DNA from: Lateolabrax maculatus
Taxonomy: Eukaryota > Chordata > Actinopteri > Acropomatiformes > Lateolabracidae
Reading direction: 5' to 3'
Assembly: GCA_031216445.1 (NCBI GenBank)
Contig: CM062213.1
Span: 14,695,501 to 14,759,500 of the forward strand
Length of the DNA: 64,000 nucleotides
Under the pieces are notes generated by a model. That model was not told where the DNA came from. It did not search any database and was given only the letters and a program-made list of their open reading frames with translations. Below, piece after piece: positions 1 to 20,688 of this stretch (positions within the stretch are counted from its first letter, which is position 1; each line of letters begins with the position of its first letter). Both the position numbers and the translations under genes were made by a program.

Positions 1-431
1 GTCAATCACAAGTTAGCCTTGCTGCTTTATCGTCTATTTTCGTCTAAATGTGACCATAGTTTACAAAATTAACATCCTGCTGTACTGAAGAAGACTTGAA
101 ACTAGCGATTGAGACCATAGACTTATTGGAAGAATGTTTTCTGAGGTAATAAATCAAGAGAGAAGTAGGGTCATTTTCTTATTGACTTCTAAACAATCGG
201 ACTTCTTCTGAAGCTAGTGGAGTCGTCCCTGCTGGCCGTGAGAGAATGCGAGTTTAAGGCACTTCTGCATTGGCTTCACTTTTCAGCCGTGGAGGTGATG
301 CTTGGTCTGGACCTTTGATCTTGAGATTTTTTGCTCCTAATACGTCAGCAACAAACGACAGAAATGTATAGTCCTGTTTTTAGATGGAAAAACATCCTTA
401 AGAAGATTATTGATTCATAAGTGTACCTCAC
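1..431 (-). other. slc6a1: slc6a1 intron 11 (partial)
   Basis: Sequence downstream of the TM10 exon donor. I see no coding similarity, RNA gene or recognisable repeat here. Confidence 0.8.
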
Positions 432-8101
<7,670 letters not shown>

Positions 8102-8290
8102 GGTCACTGTGCGTGTTGGATAGTCCTGACCAGCGGAGAGGAGGGGGTTTCAGCACCGGTCCAGGCAGACAGCAGTGTCTCCGTCCTGCACACGCGGCTC
8201 CCAGATAACAGCCGAGGAGAGACAAATAATCGAGGTAACGAGATCGATCAGGAGCAGAAGCGGGGGCAGCTTAGCAGCGGTCCAGTGACC

Positions 8291-9699
8291 CTGAAAACGT
8301 AAATAAATAAATATGTATAGAGTTAAAAAAAAAAAAAAAATCAGTTAGGTGAGATCATTTAACAGTGGTTGCCCATGCAAATCTACTTGTTTGAAATGGA
8401 CAATGTCGAATGTCAGGTCTTGATAATGAGGGATTCATTTGCGTAATCCTGCCTAACATTATAGAAAAAAAAAAATCTGTGACTCTGAACTTCAGTTTAA
8501 TTAAAATGGAATTATTTTCCTTATTAGTTGAATAATTGCTTGTTTTAATAACTATTTTAAGAATAAATGTGTGACCAATTTGCTTATTTAGGTGGGCATT
8601 GTACTGGCCTTTGCTGAAAGAGAGGTTTTATATTTCTGGTAAAATATAATTTTACACGATTATTGTGCATGCATAAGTACTAATTACATGACATTTCTTC
8701 AGGGGTGGGGAGAGAAAAACGTGCCCCACGATCTGTGAACCCCACGGGATCAAATAAAGACTTCTCATGCAATAAGAATCACTTTTAATTGCCTGGAGTG
8801 AATGTATGTTAGCAGAAATTTAGAGCCTGCTTTTGTCCTTGATTCATTATGCTCTAAATTCAATGGCCCACTTCCTATTGCTCCGGTACAAGAGAAGAGC
8901 AATTAAACACAGTTAGGAGTCAGACGCGACAATAATGTCAAATGAATCACCTGGAGAGGCTGATAACTCACTGGAGTTTTTGAATAGACATTTTCATCAA
9001 ATATCTGCAGTTCAAATATTTAAGGTTTATTTTACTTTATAATTCATTTGTATCACTACAAAAAAATAAATAAAAAAATAAATTAGCCACGTCGATTTAA
9101 AACATAATTTGAGAAATGTTCAGCATTTAAAAATGTACGTTATTTATACTTGTTTGTTTTTACTCTTTAAAATGCAAAATGAACATCTGCTCTTGATAGT
9201 TGAAGGATGAAACATGGAGCGCGCTGTCTGCGCTCTCCATCACCTCCCGTGCGCGATTGTGAAGAGCAATATCTTTTGATATTTTGTATTTTACGCATTT
9301 GGTATCGACTCTGCTGTTAAGGCTCCAGGTTCATATAACATTTGACTTCAAAGACAAACCGTCAAGATTTAGTGAACAAAGAATGATTCGTACATTTTTT
9401 TCCCCACATCACACATTTACATTTGACATATTTTAAACATGTGGCTGCAGGACAGAAGGGTTAAAATACGCTTATGACCCTCATGAGATCGCCATCAAGT
9501 GCACAAATGCAGCGCGTCTGCATACGCCAAATTCCTCAGAGGTCCTGGCTTGCAGTGAATATATTAACAAACACAAATCCACGCCTAATTTACGTGAAAC
9601 GCACACTGTATAACACAATACTCACAATGAAATCCCTTTATTTTTTTCCAGATTCTTTCCCCGATGGGAAAAACCCGAATTTGAAAAAAAAAAAGTTAC
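8291..9699 (-). other. slc6a1: slc6a1 5'UTR intron (predicted)
   Basis: It lies between the predicted donor GGAA|GTAACT (9700/9699) and acceptor TTTTCAG (ends 8291). It contains an A-run (8325-8340), AT-rich DNA near 9055-9090, and two more structured patches. One (about 8815-8965) is of non-repetitive appearance; the other is a GC-rich imperfect palindrome at about 9211-9240. Confidence 0.5.
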
Positions 9700-10015
9700 T
9701 TCCTTGCACTTTTAGAATAAAGCCAAGTTGAAAACTTTGCATCCGACGACAGCGAGCAAACGTAGGATCCTGAGGGGGGAGGATGCCGGACAAACGCGTC
9801 TTGGAGAGCGAGGTGCTGTCCTGAAAGGAGTGGTGCTGAAAGAGAGGAGGGGAGAGAAGACGGGGAAAGGAGCTGCCGCCGTCTGAGTTGGAGCGAGCAG
9901 GGACGTAACATGGAGCGCAGGATCCTCACTCTCATCTACATAGCGTCAATGTCACCTCAAAGTCGACCCTCCCCAACTCCAGCATTTCCACCACTGAGAT
10001 GGCAGCGGGTTTAAA
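9700..10015 (-). other. slc6a1: predicted noncoding first exon of slc6a1
   Basis: A GC- and CpG-richer block directly upstream of the start-codon exon, in the right orientation. A TATA box (10041-10047) predicts transcription starting near 10010-10017, and a usable donor (GGAA|GTAACT) lies at 9700/9699. Mammalian SLC6A1 also has untranslated 5' exons. The exon contains several upstream ATGs, including a start-stop ATGTAG at 9941-9936. Both ends are inference from sequence only. Confidence 0.45.
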
Positions 10016-10040
10016 AGAGGAGCATCCTCTTGTCTCAAGG

Positions 10041-10047
10041 TTTTATA
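10041..10047 (-). promoter_or_regulatory. TATA box candidate for slc6a1
   Basis: On the minus strand the sequence reads GGATATAAAACCTTGAG, a canonical TATAAAA. It lies about 30 bp upstream of the start of the GC-rich block taken as the first exon. No transcript data are available to confirm it. Confidence 0.4.
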
Positions 10048-10049
10048 TC

Positions 10050-11955
10050 CTTACCCCTGCAGCTTTTTCTTTTTTTTTTTTTTTTTTTCATCAGCAAGTT
10101 TCTCTCTCTCTCTTTTCCTCTCTCCCTCTCTTTTCCTTTCTGACTCACTCAAGGACCAGTTGATGCATAGTATAGACGTCTATGGGTTACTTAACATTTT
10201 TGATAGCCCCCCTCTGTTTGCTTTTGCTTTAAGTTACCTCTAAAGATGACTAGATTCCATCACGTTGCCATAAATGACTCTTATGCACACTTAGGCCACA
10301 CTATTTACATTTTCTTAAGTTCCATCCATCAAAACTCTGGGGTGATTAATGTGGAACAGTGTGCATAAAACGGCCAAGTTATGAGTAAAAATAAGTAGTG
10401 TAATGCTGCATCAAATGCAGCCACTCCAAAGCAGCAGATACAGAGGAAGATGCCAAAGACTACTCTAGTTCCTGGCAAAACATGATAAGAGGGTCCCGGC
10501 CAATAAAGGGAGTCAGGGTGTGTGAGCTAAATTGAAAACTGTGCTTATAATCTTCTTAGCCCGCTGTCTTCCAAAATGAAATACCCTTGTGGAACATCCC
10601 AAATGAGCAGTCTTAATGCAGACTTGAACTCCCACACTGAGATAAATAATTGGGGTCTCGCTGGGAGATTTGACACTCACAGGGTTTAACAGTTAAAGTT
10701 TGAGTCGTGAAAATGAGTAAAGATTAAACCAATGTTAAAATAAAATAAAAATGTGCATCCGCTTTTGGCAATGAAAAACGCGTGAGTGATGAAAACTGTG
10801 ACGGGTGATATCTAATTTTCCCCGTATTTCTGATTAGTCGCAAAGCTGTCAGGTGACACCTTATCATGACTTGTAATATTTTGATGCCAAAGCAGCTTCA
10901 TTTGAATGTCAAGTGGCGTCATATGCAATGTCATGGCTTATTTCACTGTAATGGATGCATTAAATACTAGCGTGTGTCAGAGATGTCTAACAAATACCTA
11001 ATTTTCTGTTACCTACATTTCTACCTTCTCCTAATCATGTGCTTCATTTCTTCTCCTCTGGGTTTTTTTCCACGCCATCCCTATTTCTGTCACGATTCAC
11101 TTCCCTTGCTGCCCCTCTGTGCTCATCTGCCCAAATCTTTCCCTTCCATCTTTGGGTTTTTTTGTCCCCGTCCGCCATCCTGTAGACTGTGCAGTGCTGA
11201 TACGGTGCTACTCAAAAGCCACACCACTGAGAGCGAAGGAAATAATGCCCAGATGGTGAACCAATGAGGGGTGAGCTAACCTTCTAATGATACGAAACAA
11301 AATTTAGCATTTCTAATCCCAACTGGCTGATTGGCCTGCAGGCTGTGGCACCTCAGATGTGCAAAAAGAATCCTGTTGGCCTGCAGCTCTCACACGGGGG
11401 GAATTCAGAAAGCCACAGTGATGAGAGCTGGTGGTGCTGTGCTTGTGGCCCCGGCCCCACCTGATGGCGAGCCTGTGTGCAGTGGAGCTTGTAATTACAG
11501 AAGGAGGTGGTAGTAATAGAGAATAGAGTACAGGCAAACACACAGGCAGACAGCTGGCCCCCTGTCAGTTTCACTGCTCAGACAAAGGGGACAAAAGTGA
11601 TGCTTTAAAACTGTACAGCAGATTGCCGCTTATGTGAGAAGGACAAAATGGTGATACAGATGATGATGACAGTGATAATGATGATGGATGCATTTTATAA
11701 TACAGACATATTTACATAGCCTTTTTAGAAATATGTTGCCTCTCACTTTCAGTATTTATATAAGGCTTTGCATTCATGGGGAGGCTGTTTTGCACCACAT
11801 AAATAGTATGAATAACAGCATCCTACATGTAGCCTACCTCTTCCACTCAAGCAGGATTTCAATCAATGTAAAATAAATGTTGTATATTGATAGACTGAAA
11901 CAACTACATGTGGATTAACTAAATAGCTTTCAGGAGAATATAAAGCCATGCCAGC
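10050..11955. other. intergenic, upstream of slc6a1 promoter
   Basis: It begins with a pyrimidine-rich plus-strand tract (10063-10145: T-run, then TCTCTCTC/CCTTT). The rest is unique-looking AT-rich DNA. Short open frames here lack codon character and similarity to any family I know. No gene is supported. Confidence 0.6.
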
Positions 11956-11959
11956 AGGC

Positions 11960-12445
11960 TGTACGTAGGCACGCAGTACTTTGAGCTAAATGCTAATGTC
12001 AGCATGCTGATATGCTGATGTTTTGCATAATGTTCAAACCATCCAAGTTTGTTTGCGTGACATCATTTAATAATTAGCAATTACACAAAGTACAGCTGAT
12101 GACAGGAATTTCATTAGCAGGTATTTGACTGTAAACCGAAGTAATAGGAAAATTATAATTTTGACGGATTGATGTCACTATATGAAAAGTTAAGTGTTTA
12201 CAATTGATACTGAGAGGGGCATGAATGTGTCTGGTCCACTTAATAGTTATTGAGACATTTCACTGAAAACCACAAATGTGAACCCCATGGTGGTGCTAGA
12301 GGAAAAGTCAGGGCATCACCAAAGTCATTAGGATACATCCTCAGGGACCATGAATGTTTGTACACGATTTCATGGTAATCCATCCAAAAGTTGTTGAGAT
12401 ATTTCAGTTTGGACCAAAGTAGTTGACTGACCAACTCAAAACTTG
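11960..12445 (+). repeat. dispersed teleost repeat, best-preserved copy
   Basis: The sequence recalls a very common percomorph interspersed repeat. Landmarks are GCTAATGTCAGCATGCTGAT, ACAAAGTACAGCTGATGA, TTATTGAGACATTTCACT, GTGGTGCTAGAGGAAAAGTC, TTTCATGGTAATCCATCCAA and TTGTTGAGATATTTCAGT. Similar blocks occur at 28092-28525, 33005-33150, about 14185-14430 and 1220-1745, and inverted at about 58690-58925. Coding capacity is absent. The family name is not assigned. Confidence 0.65.
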
Positions 12446-15400
12446 GCTAAAAATTAAGATATATATATATAAATATATTAAATATATATATATTAAAATA
12501 TCAAATAAATAGTCTTGTACTGCTATGCAAACCCACAGGCACCAAATAAAATCTTACTGAAAATACCATCAGTAATAGTATATTTTAATATAAAAATGAA
12601 TTAAAAAAGTAAAAGCATATGATTGAAAAATGGGGCAGTAGTTTTTTTCTTTTTTAACTCTTTAGGGCTTCTTGGCAGAAAGCACTTTATCGCTTTAACA
12701 TTGACCTTTGGCAAACCCATAGACCACTCCAAAAATGCTTCAGCTCCTCATTAACATAATTGCATAACATTACATTCTTAAGGTATTACCAAGCTGGAGG
12801 CCATGTTAGTTTTGAACCTGCATGAACGGTCGGCAGTCACTTTCAATGAAAGTTTCAATGCTTGCCAATCAATACAAAGTATACATTAGCATCTCAAATA
12901 CCTAGTTTGAACTAACATTTTTTTTAACATTGTTGTATGTTGGCTTAGCAGTCAGGAGCTTATGGAAATCCATGTGTGTGTTTGGGCATATGAAAAACAG
13001 ATAAAGACTGAGAGGTAAACAGAACAGACACACTGACAAACAAACAGACAGACAGACGGACCCCTGTACTGTAGCTTTTCTATGTCTCTTAATCCTAAAA
13101 GCCTCTGTTCTTTTCGGGTGGCAGAGAGAGGGAGGGATTGTTGTCAGGACCAGTTATGTGTAACACTGCAGGCCCATAGAATGTGTCTGGCTCTTCATTG
13201 GTAAGTCAGTCAGGTAGGACGCTGCTAGGCCTCTCCAGAAGAGCCTCGGTGCAACGTTTCCGCTCGCAGTGAAAAGACGGAGACAAAGTGATGTGTCTGT
13301 TGCTGGGTGATTCACAAAAAGAACCCAGGGTGCATTTCTATAAAAAGGGAGGGTGAAAACCTAGCTGCAAAGTAAAACAAATACTGGCCTCCTTCCCTGC
13401 CTCCCTCACTCTTCTCACAGCCACGCAGGAATGTAGAAGTCGATGAGGGAGAGTATGGAGGAAAAGTGAAGCCAAAACTTTCCTTCCGAGCCAGCTTATG
13501 CTGAAATATAGCAACATCTTTAAGAACTGCATCATAATAGAAAGGTTAAATACTCACTGAATCGGACATTTGATTTATTCCCTAAAACTAAAACTGAAAT
13601 GCAAAAGGCAGTTGGAAGTTGATATATCCCTTTCCTCTTGATGGCTGTAAATTCATGCAAGTATCTCCCTAAATCAATTACCATTAAAGAACTGTCATGG
13701 TGTAAGTGTCAGAGAAGTGCCAAGGCAGTAGAGATGTGTACAGACATGTGTTGAGCGATGTATTGTCTGTAAATTAGCCATGACATTGTTTTGACCTCTG
13801 TCATGATTTATGACGACATCAGTGACACAGGTTGCAAAAGGTTACCAAGGTGCAGCAGATGAATACGCATCATGTCATTCTGACTATACAAGGTTAAAGG
13901 TCAATTAATAAAGAAACGCTGTTTTTTTTTATGACTGATGACAAAGCTGCTATATGTCACATTAAATACACTGTGTCATTATGTGTAAATACGGGTGTAA
14001 AAGTGAAACACTTGTGGCAGGAAATGCTGTCTTTAAAGCTACAGTGCCACACATGCTAAAGGTTAGGCAAGCATATTTCTTCTTTCATACTATATTGAGT
14101 ATTCAGGGTAAAACTACTACATGGAAAGTGTGCCTAAAATTATGTCAGAAAAGGTTGTCTTTCCATTAAATAGTTGTGGACGTATTTAAGTCTGTACCAC
14201 AGTGATGAGCCAACCACCATTGCCACCTCTAGAGTCCGGTGACTAGCATTGTAAAAATACTGTCCTGACAAACTTTGTTGTTGAGACCATTCATGACAAA
14301 AACAACTGGCAACTGAATGGTTGCACTAGAAGAAAAGTAAAGGGATGTCAAACAATAAATGTCAATATGTACAATATTATGACAATCCATGCCATAGCTG
14401 TAGATCTGGACCAAAGTGGTAGAAACATTAGCATTGCTAAAAATATTTAAAACCTCTTTAAACAGGCTCAGTTTGTAAACACATCTGTGTCACTAATGCT
14501 TCTATTTATACATTAATGAAATATATTATGAATAAATAAATTACCCATAAATGGTAAAATGATATACATATTTCTTTATTCATTATAATTTGGAACAATA
14601 TTGAATGATTTAATTCATTCAACATGAAACTGTACATATCAGAGATTATGTATGTTACCTTAACTGCACTGCAGTCTGAGTAGGTGGTAGACATTTTAGA
14701 TTGCAATGTGTGGATTTAGATGTCTAGCCTCAGTACAATTTGCTGTTGTTTGTTTGTTGTTTATCTTTTGAAACATAGTATTATTTCCAGGCTCCTTCGT
14801 ATCGCAACAGATCAAATAAAAACCATGATTCCGAAAAATGAACATCTTGCAACTTCTGAAATGCCAAAATCATCAGTCAAATGTTATGAAGTTGTTCACA
14901 ATAGGAGGTACCGGGACTCGAATAACAAATCTCATGCATGGCCATACTCAGAGTGGACTGGGATACCATGGTATAAAATTAATATTCTAACCTGGACCTA
15001 GTCCTTAGCGTTCTAGTTACAGTAGCTGCTCCTTATTTTATGCACTACCCCACACAAATAAACTTCTTCTCTGCATGTTTTTTATAAATCAAGTAGCTTT
15101 TATATAGTGCACATTGAGAGAACATATAAATTGCACAATGTGTTGTAAGATTGAATAAGTTATTAAACATCCAAAACAGGTTTAATAATCATTATTAAGT
15201 TCATTAATAAGTCCTTATTCCAAATAGTTTCTTTTTTGTGGAAAATCAAATAATTCTATGGCATTAAAAGTGATATTTTCACTCCCCAAGCTAAATGTAC
15301 AGAATGTAGCCTGTGACATTTAATAACTTGTACGTCTTCAAATGGTTTTTCCCAGAAACTTCTGTATCAACGTTTCCCTGCTGTATTTACTAGAAGTCTG

Positions 15401-18340
15401 ATGACAGGTATCGTAGATACAACACTGTATGTACATGGCAGAACAGAGGAAGAGGAATCTTTACATCATGATTTTACAACTATATAATGATCGTAAAGTC
15501 ATTAAAGTACCTATAATTTACATATTTGCTATGCTGTTGTTATTACTGAAATCCACATTTTGGCTTATCTGAATAAATTAAGATTTTGACAGAGATCACA
15601 GTTTAAAATCTGCATCGATAACAGCAACAACAACATAGACCAAATATATATATTATTTGGCTTTGACTTCATCACATTGCAAATTGAGGAAGAATAAAAA
15701 ATATTTTTTAGAGAGTCAATGACTAAATGAATGAGAATAAAGGAGTTAAATAAATGAGAAAACAATGGATAAAAAACCATCATAATGATAAATATGAATC
15801 AACAAAAAAAGCACAAATTCTCTCACTGGTCATCTTTTTCACATAGTTTATTTTACAACTTCTGACTAGAAAGATTAAAGAAATAAATTAATAAAATAAA
15901 AAAAGAAATACTCCAGCATCTAGTATTTCTCTCAAAAGGATACAGTTCAATGTCAAACTATTGAGCTGCATCCATTTTGGTTGAAAGCACCAGAGAAATT
16001 ATTGACCTACTATTAAAAATCAAGACAAAATGCACCATTTTTGACCAGAGGGCTACTGGGTTGTGTTATGGGAATATCAATATAATGTTGCCTCTGGTTA
16101 TACTATAATTTATAGCAGAGGACATTTTTCTTGCTTGTACACCTGTATTAATGTTCCAATCAATCTTCTGTTTGCAACATCAGAGCAGAGTGAGTGTGTG
16201 TGTGTGTAGGGGGTGGGGGGCTTTAGATATTGGATGACTGAGTTTGATTGGGTTGTAGCTGCCGAAGCTACAGAAATATGAATCACAGGACAGACAGCTC
16301 GCTGGACTCGGGAAGGACTGGGTGGTTGGAGCTATAACTGGGATGTTCCACTCAACTGGTTTGTGTTGAATCTCATGTATTTGTAAATAAGAAGCTCTGC
16401 TTCTGCTTTGAGTAACGAAAACTCAAATTATCATTACACTGGTATTCCATTTGGGCCAAGAGTACCAATTCTCATCTATCACATATTCAAACTATGGCTG
16501 GAATATTATAGCATGCATCTTTGTTATATCAACCTACATTGCCATGTAATGGAAGATATGTCCTTTCTATGCGTTTCAGCTCTGTTCCCAAAAACGTTTT
16601 TTATGGGCTGTTACCCCTAGTCAAAGTAATTGAGGCAGACAGAATGTGATCCACGAGTCAGGACTGATATTTAGACTTAATGGCTTTCAGAGAATCTGCA
16701 TCCACCGCCACCTGCACCCTCAACACTTGTCTCTCTGATGTTGCCACCACAGAGGAGAGGGAAAGACAGAGAGAAAAAGTGGAGTTTATGATTGCTCCTA
16801 TATCGTTTTCGCTCCTTACTTTAATGTGAGATACTAGTCTCATATCTACTAAAGATATTCCCTGAATTGCATCATTAAATTGAGTCAAAGGTGAAAAGGT
16901 TTTTTGGGCTCACAGCACAGCAAAACATAAACATTTTGAAAACAGAAGGACATTCTTAAAATCAAAGCAAGAAGGAAACTAAATCCATTCAATTCACGTG
17001 ACCGTTTAAATGCAAATCCCTGCTGTGATACATGAAATATTCACTCTTGTGTTGCTAGGCAACAGAACTGTGTGCTGTTTGGTTTTTGGTCTCAGCTGAG
17101 TTTGACCACATCTGTCTGAACGGCTTTGAGGGGAAGGGTCTTAGAATCAAGGTGGGCTAAAGACTGTGTACTATCCCTTTAATCATTAACCAACATTTAA
17201 TAAAGAACAAAGCAAGGAGAATTGTTTTGCATTTTGGAAAGCCGCAGTAGCAGGCCTTAGGTTAGAGAAGGGTCTTGGACTGAAGAGCACTGACTGCCAC
17301 TTGGGAAGATGGGCAGCATACCGAAGGGCTAAGGCTCTCTGAGGTGAAGTATCACCAGCCAGGAGCACGTAGACTGAGTGAAATGGCTGACATCAGAGTT
17401 AAAGATAGGCTACTAAATTGCAGGAGACAGTCGAAGCCAATGTTCGGAATAAGGGGAAAGAACTGCATCTGAGTTTTGGAAAAGATAAGTAAGGCAGAGG
17501 GACAGGAGGAGTGCAGGAGGCTGTGTTCCCTAAATATGAAGGAGGGGACTGAAACAAAGGACCACAGGCTGAGGCTATTGTAGGTCTCAGAGCTGGTGTG
17601 CTCCTCCAGCTCCTACAGCAGCAGCTGCTGAAACAGGCCTCAATAAGTTTTATAGAATCCCTATTATGGGATAGCAGATGAGGTTTCTGGGGGTTAATTT
17701 GAATTTGGTTTGCTCCGTTAAATGCTTTATGTTGTTTTGCAGCTTAAAGACTGTAGGCTTTCGTGGTCTTATGGTTACTAAAACCAGTAACCTTGTATAC
17801 AATCAAAACAGTCAGCAGTGTTTCAAGAAAATTGTACTTGTATGCTAATTAGTACAGCAGAATATTTCTCTTTTTAACAATAGGGTTTTATTAAAAACAA
17901 TATTATGATGAATGTCCACACATCAGAATTTCAAAAATGCAAATGATATACAATTCTAATGTATTGTGTTTAGTATATAAGTGACTCAGTTTTCTTCAGT
18001 TAGGGTACATTACAAATAGGTCTTCAAACAGCTACAAGCAGGATCAATTCATTGAATCATCATTGTACATTGAATGAGCACTGACTGCAGCAGCCTATAT
18101 TAATATTTATGTTGTGAAACTGATTTAGTTTGGTTCAGAGTGATATTTTTGTTTTGTGATACATAAGGCTGTAGAGTTCAAGCATCAGCAGTTACATGTT
18201 ATGTGTGTGTACAGTACCATAATATATAATTATATGTAGTTTCAAATTTTAACTGTGTACATTTTATTTCCCTTTTTTTCATAGGAGTCTTACTGCTGCA
18301 GAGAATTTACACTATGGTAAAGCACAACTTTAATTAGTGT
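12446..18340. other. intergenic, no gene seen
   Basis: Contents: an AT dinucleotide-rich stretch (12452-12510), a degraded repeat copy at about 14185-14430, a short TG repeat at 16193-16208, and otherwise AT-rich unique DNA. Open frames are short and lack splice-consistent coding similarity. Confidence 0.6.
14185..14430 (+). repeat. diverged copy of the 11960-12445 repeat family
   Basis: It shares GAGACCATTCATGAC, TTGCACTAGAAGAAAAGT, TATGACAATCCATGCC and CTGGACCAAAGTGGTAGA with the family, at lower similarity. Confidence 0.4.
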
Positions 18341-18352
18341 TTGTATTATTTA

Positions 18353-18353
<1 letters not shown>

Positions 18354-18397
<44 letters not shown>
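18354..18397. repeat. (TTA)n microsatellite
   Basis: About 14 near-perfect TTA units. Immediately 3' (18417-18437) is a short CTCAT repeat. Confidence 0.95.
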
Positions 18398-20657
18398 CAT
18401 ATTTTGTAACCATTTCCTCATCTCATCTCATCTCATTTTATCTCTCAGTCTTCCCCTGCTGCCATTTATATTTGACATTTCAAGGACAAGCTTTCAAAAC
18501 GTGCCCTAGAGGAGGGCAACACTTGAAGGAGACACTATTATTTTGTTTTCATGGAGGGTCAGAACATCTCTTATATATGGCTCCTCTTGCGATCTAATCC
18601 TTATAAATCAAATCTGCATGCATGTTGGCATCCCAGGCTGATAAATATGCATGTATACATGGTGCTAAAAGGCACCTAAATTAAAACATCTTCCTAATTG
18701 AATCTAGATATTTTTGTTATTTACACACATAACACATTTTGTAAAACAATAAAGTACCTTTTGCATGCGGAAGGTATAAGATAGTCCTAATGAAGAAGAA
18801 CAACAGCGTTATAAACCACTTTTTACTAAAGAGAGCCTGCATGCCTATAAAATTTTGTGATATTGGATATTTTGCACCCATCACGTTTTCTCTTTTCAAA
18901 GTGGTCTCCCTGGGAAATCAATTTATACAAAAATGTGAATAAAGAAAAAGAAAATATAACCTTGTAGCTTCTTAAACACATTTAGCTTTTTTAAATGCAT
19001 TCCTGTGCAGTCTTATTTTTTGCCTTGTTAACTTAGCTGGACCAGGAGTTGTCCAGTTGGGTGAAGGTTAGTTCAGCATAATTGGCCGTGTAATGATCCA
19101 ATCACGCACCTAAACCCCACTAACTCCTCCAGGGAAGACTCAGAGCTTCCTTTCCTATAGGATTTCTCCATTGCACAATTTAAAATGTGACATTTATTCT
19201 AAGGTCACATTGAGTTTAAACATTTTTCTGTGATATGTTATTATGCAAATGCTGCTGCTTGCTGAGTGCAATCAGGTGTATAAAATTCCTGTCTCCCCTT
19301 GTGGATCACTTCACAACCTGATCCACCTGGTGTTCAAGTGTGTGTTTGCTTGTGCTTACTTTCACCTTGCTTTCACCTCGCTACACTTGTTTGAGAGTGA
19401 GCCTAGATCAATGGATGTTACTTACCACGATGTACTGAATTATGGATTATTTAACAGAAAGGCAACAGCGTGTCCACCACCTTAGCAGTGTGTCTGATAT
19501 GCAGCTGAAGAGTACGGATCACCGAGACAACGGTGTTCCAGGAGCCTGAACTATCAACATTTCTGGTCATTCTCTGCTGCACCTACAGTACACCTCTGTT
19601 GTAAAAACAACAGAGAAAGATCTGATAGAACAATGAAAAAAAATGTTAAGTAAGAGTTTGTATTGAGTGAGTTTCAGAAGCTTAAACAGAGGTTAGCTCA
19701 GTCGTGACACCCAGTATATTCATATTGGACACCAGTTACATCCAGTATTAACATTTGGTGACAATGCAGTAGGTAGTGTGCCTTTTATGTAGGGCAGCAA
19801 ATGGTAACGCTAAAGTGGTGGTGTGAGAGTGAAATGTATTATTTTAGTTTTGCACCCTTATACTTTCTCTACCCCTTTAAGTTTGCTCCTGTAATGGTCA
19901 AATGCTAATTGTTACTCACAATATCATGCAGAAAACAATTTTTGTCTGATACACCTTAGCAGACTTGTGGATAAGCCCACTAGTTTCCTGTGGCTTCTTA
20001 ACGCTACACTTTGATTAGATGTGTATCATCTTGTTTAAAAGGATGGATACAAAATCAAATCACTGTGTTTTACTCTGAGAATGTAGGAGCTTTACACAGT
20101 TTACAAGGTTGGTGAAGTGAACAAAAATCCTCCTTAAGACTTGCACAATCAAATAAATTCTGCTGATGTTTCACTTTGCTTATAAGGAATACAGTCCAAT
20201 TGACAAGGCTTTGAATATACTGTCTGATTGTGTGCACATGTGTGCAGTTACATAATGTATACATTTTTGTGAGGAATTGTACAGTATATGTGTGTGTGGT
20301 GATAGGAAATGAAGGAGAGCAGGTGTCAGCAATCTCTCCATGCTCTCCTACTTATCCCCTATTCACCCAGGCCGTTTCTATGGTAACGAATGAATGGATT
20401 GCCACATGGATGATTGGTGCCAATCTTCCAGTCATTGGCCTCATAATGGACACCCACTCAGCGAAATAATAGTAAATTAAGACTGAGCAAAGCCTTGTAT
20501 GTATGAAATACATCACTGGAGGATCTGAAACTTCTTGGTCTCCAGTTTTCACCACTTTTTAAACTAAAAAAACACATTTGTGTTTCCTCACAATATTTTC
20601 TTAGTTACTTTGCAAAAACCTTATGCTTAATTTCCTCTTGGATGCATGTTGCATGGA

Positions 20658-20688
20658 TAAACATGCATGCCACTTGCATGCATGTTTA
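20658..20688. repeat. perfect inverted repeat / hairpin
   Basis: The arms TAAACATGCATGC (20658-20670) and GCATGCATGTTTA (20676-20688) are perfectly complementary around a 5-nt loop. No function is assigned. Confidence 0.85.

Noticed and set aside
1..431. The next slc6a1 exon (TM11) in the left edge
   Set aside because: No minus-strand frame resembles RFYDNI...; the sequence is intronic.
8105..8107. An upstream GTG as slc6a1 start
   Set aside because: The ATG at 8101 has a strong context and gives the conserved MATNG N terminus.
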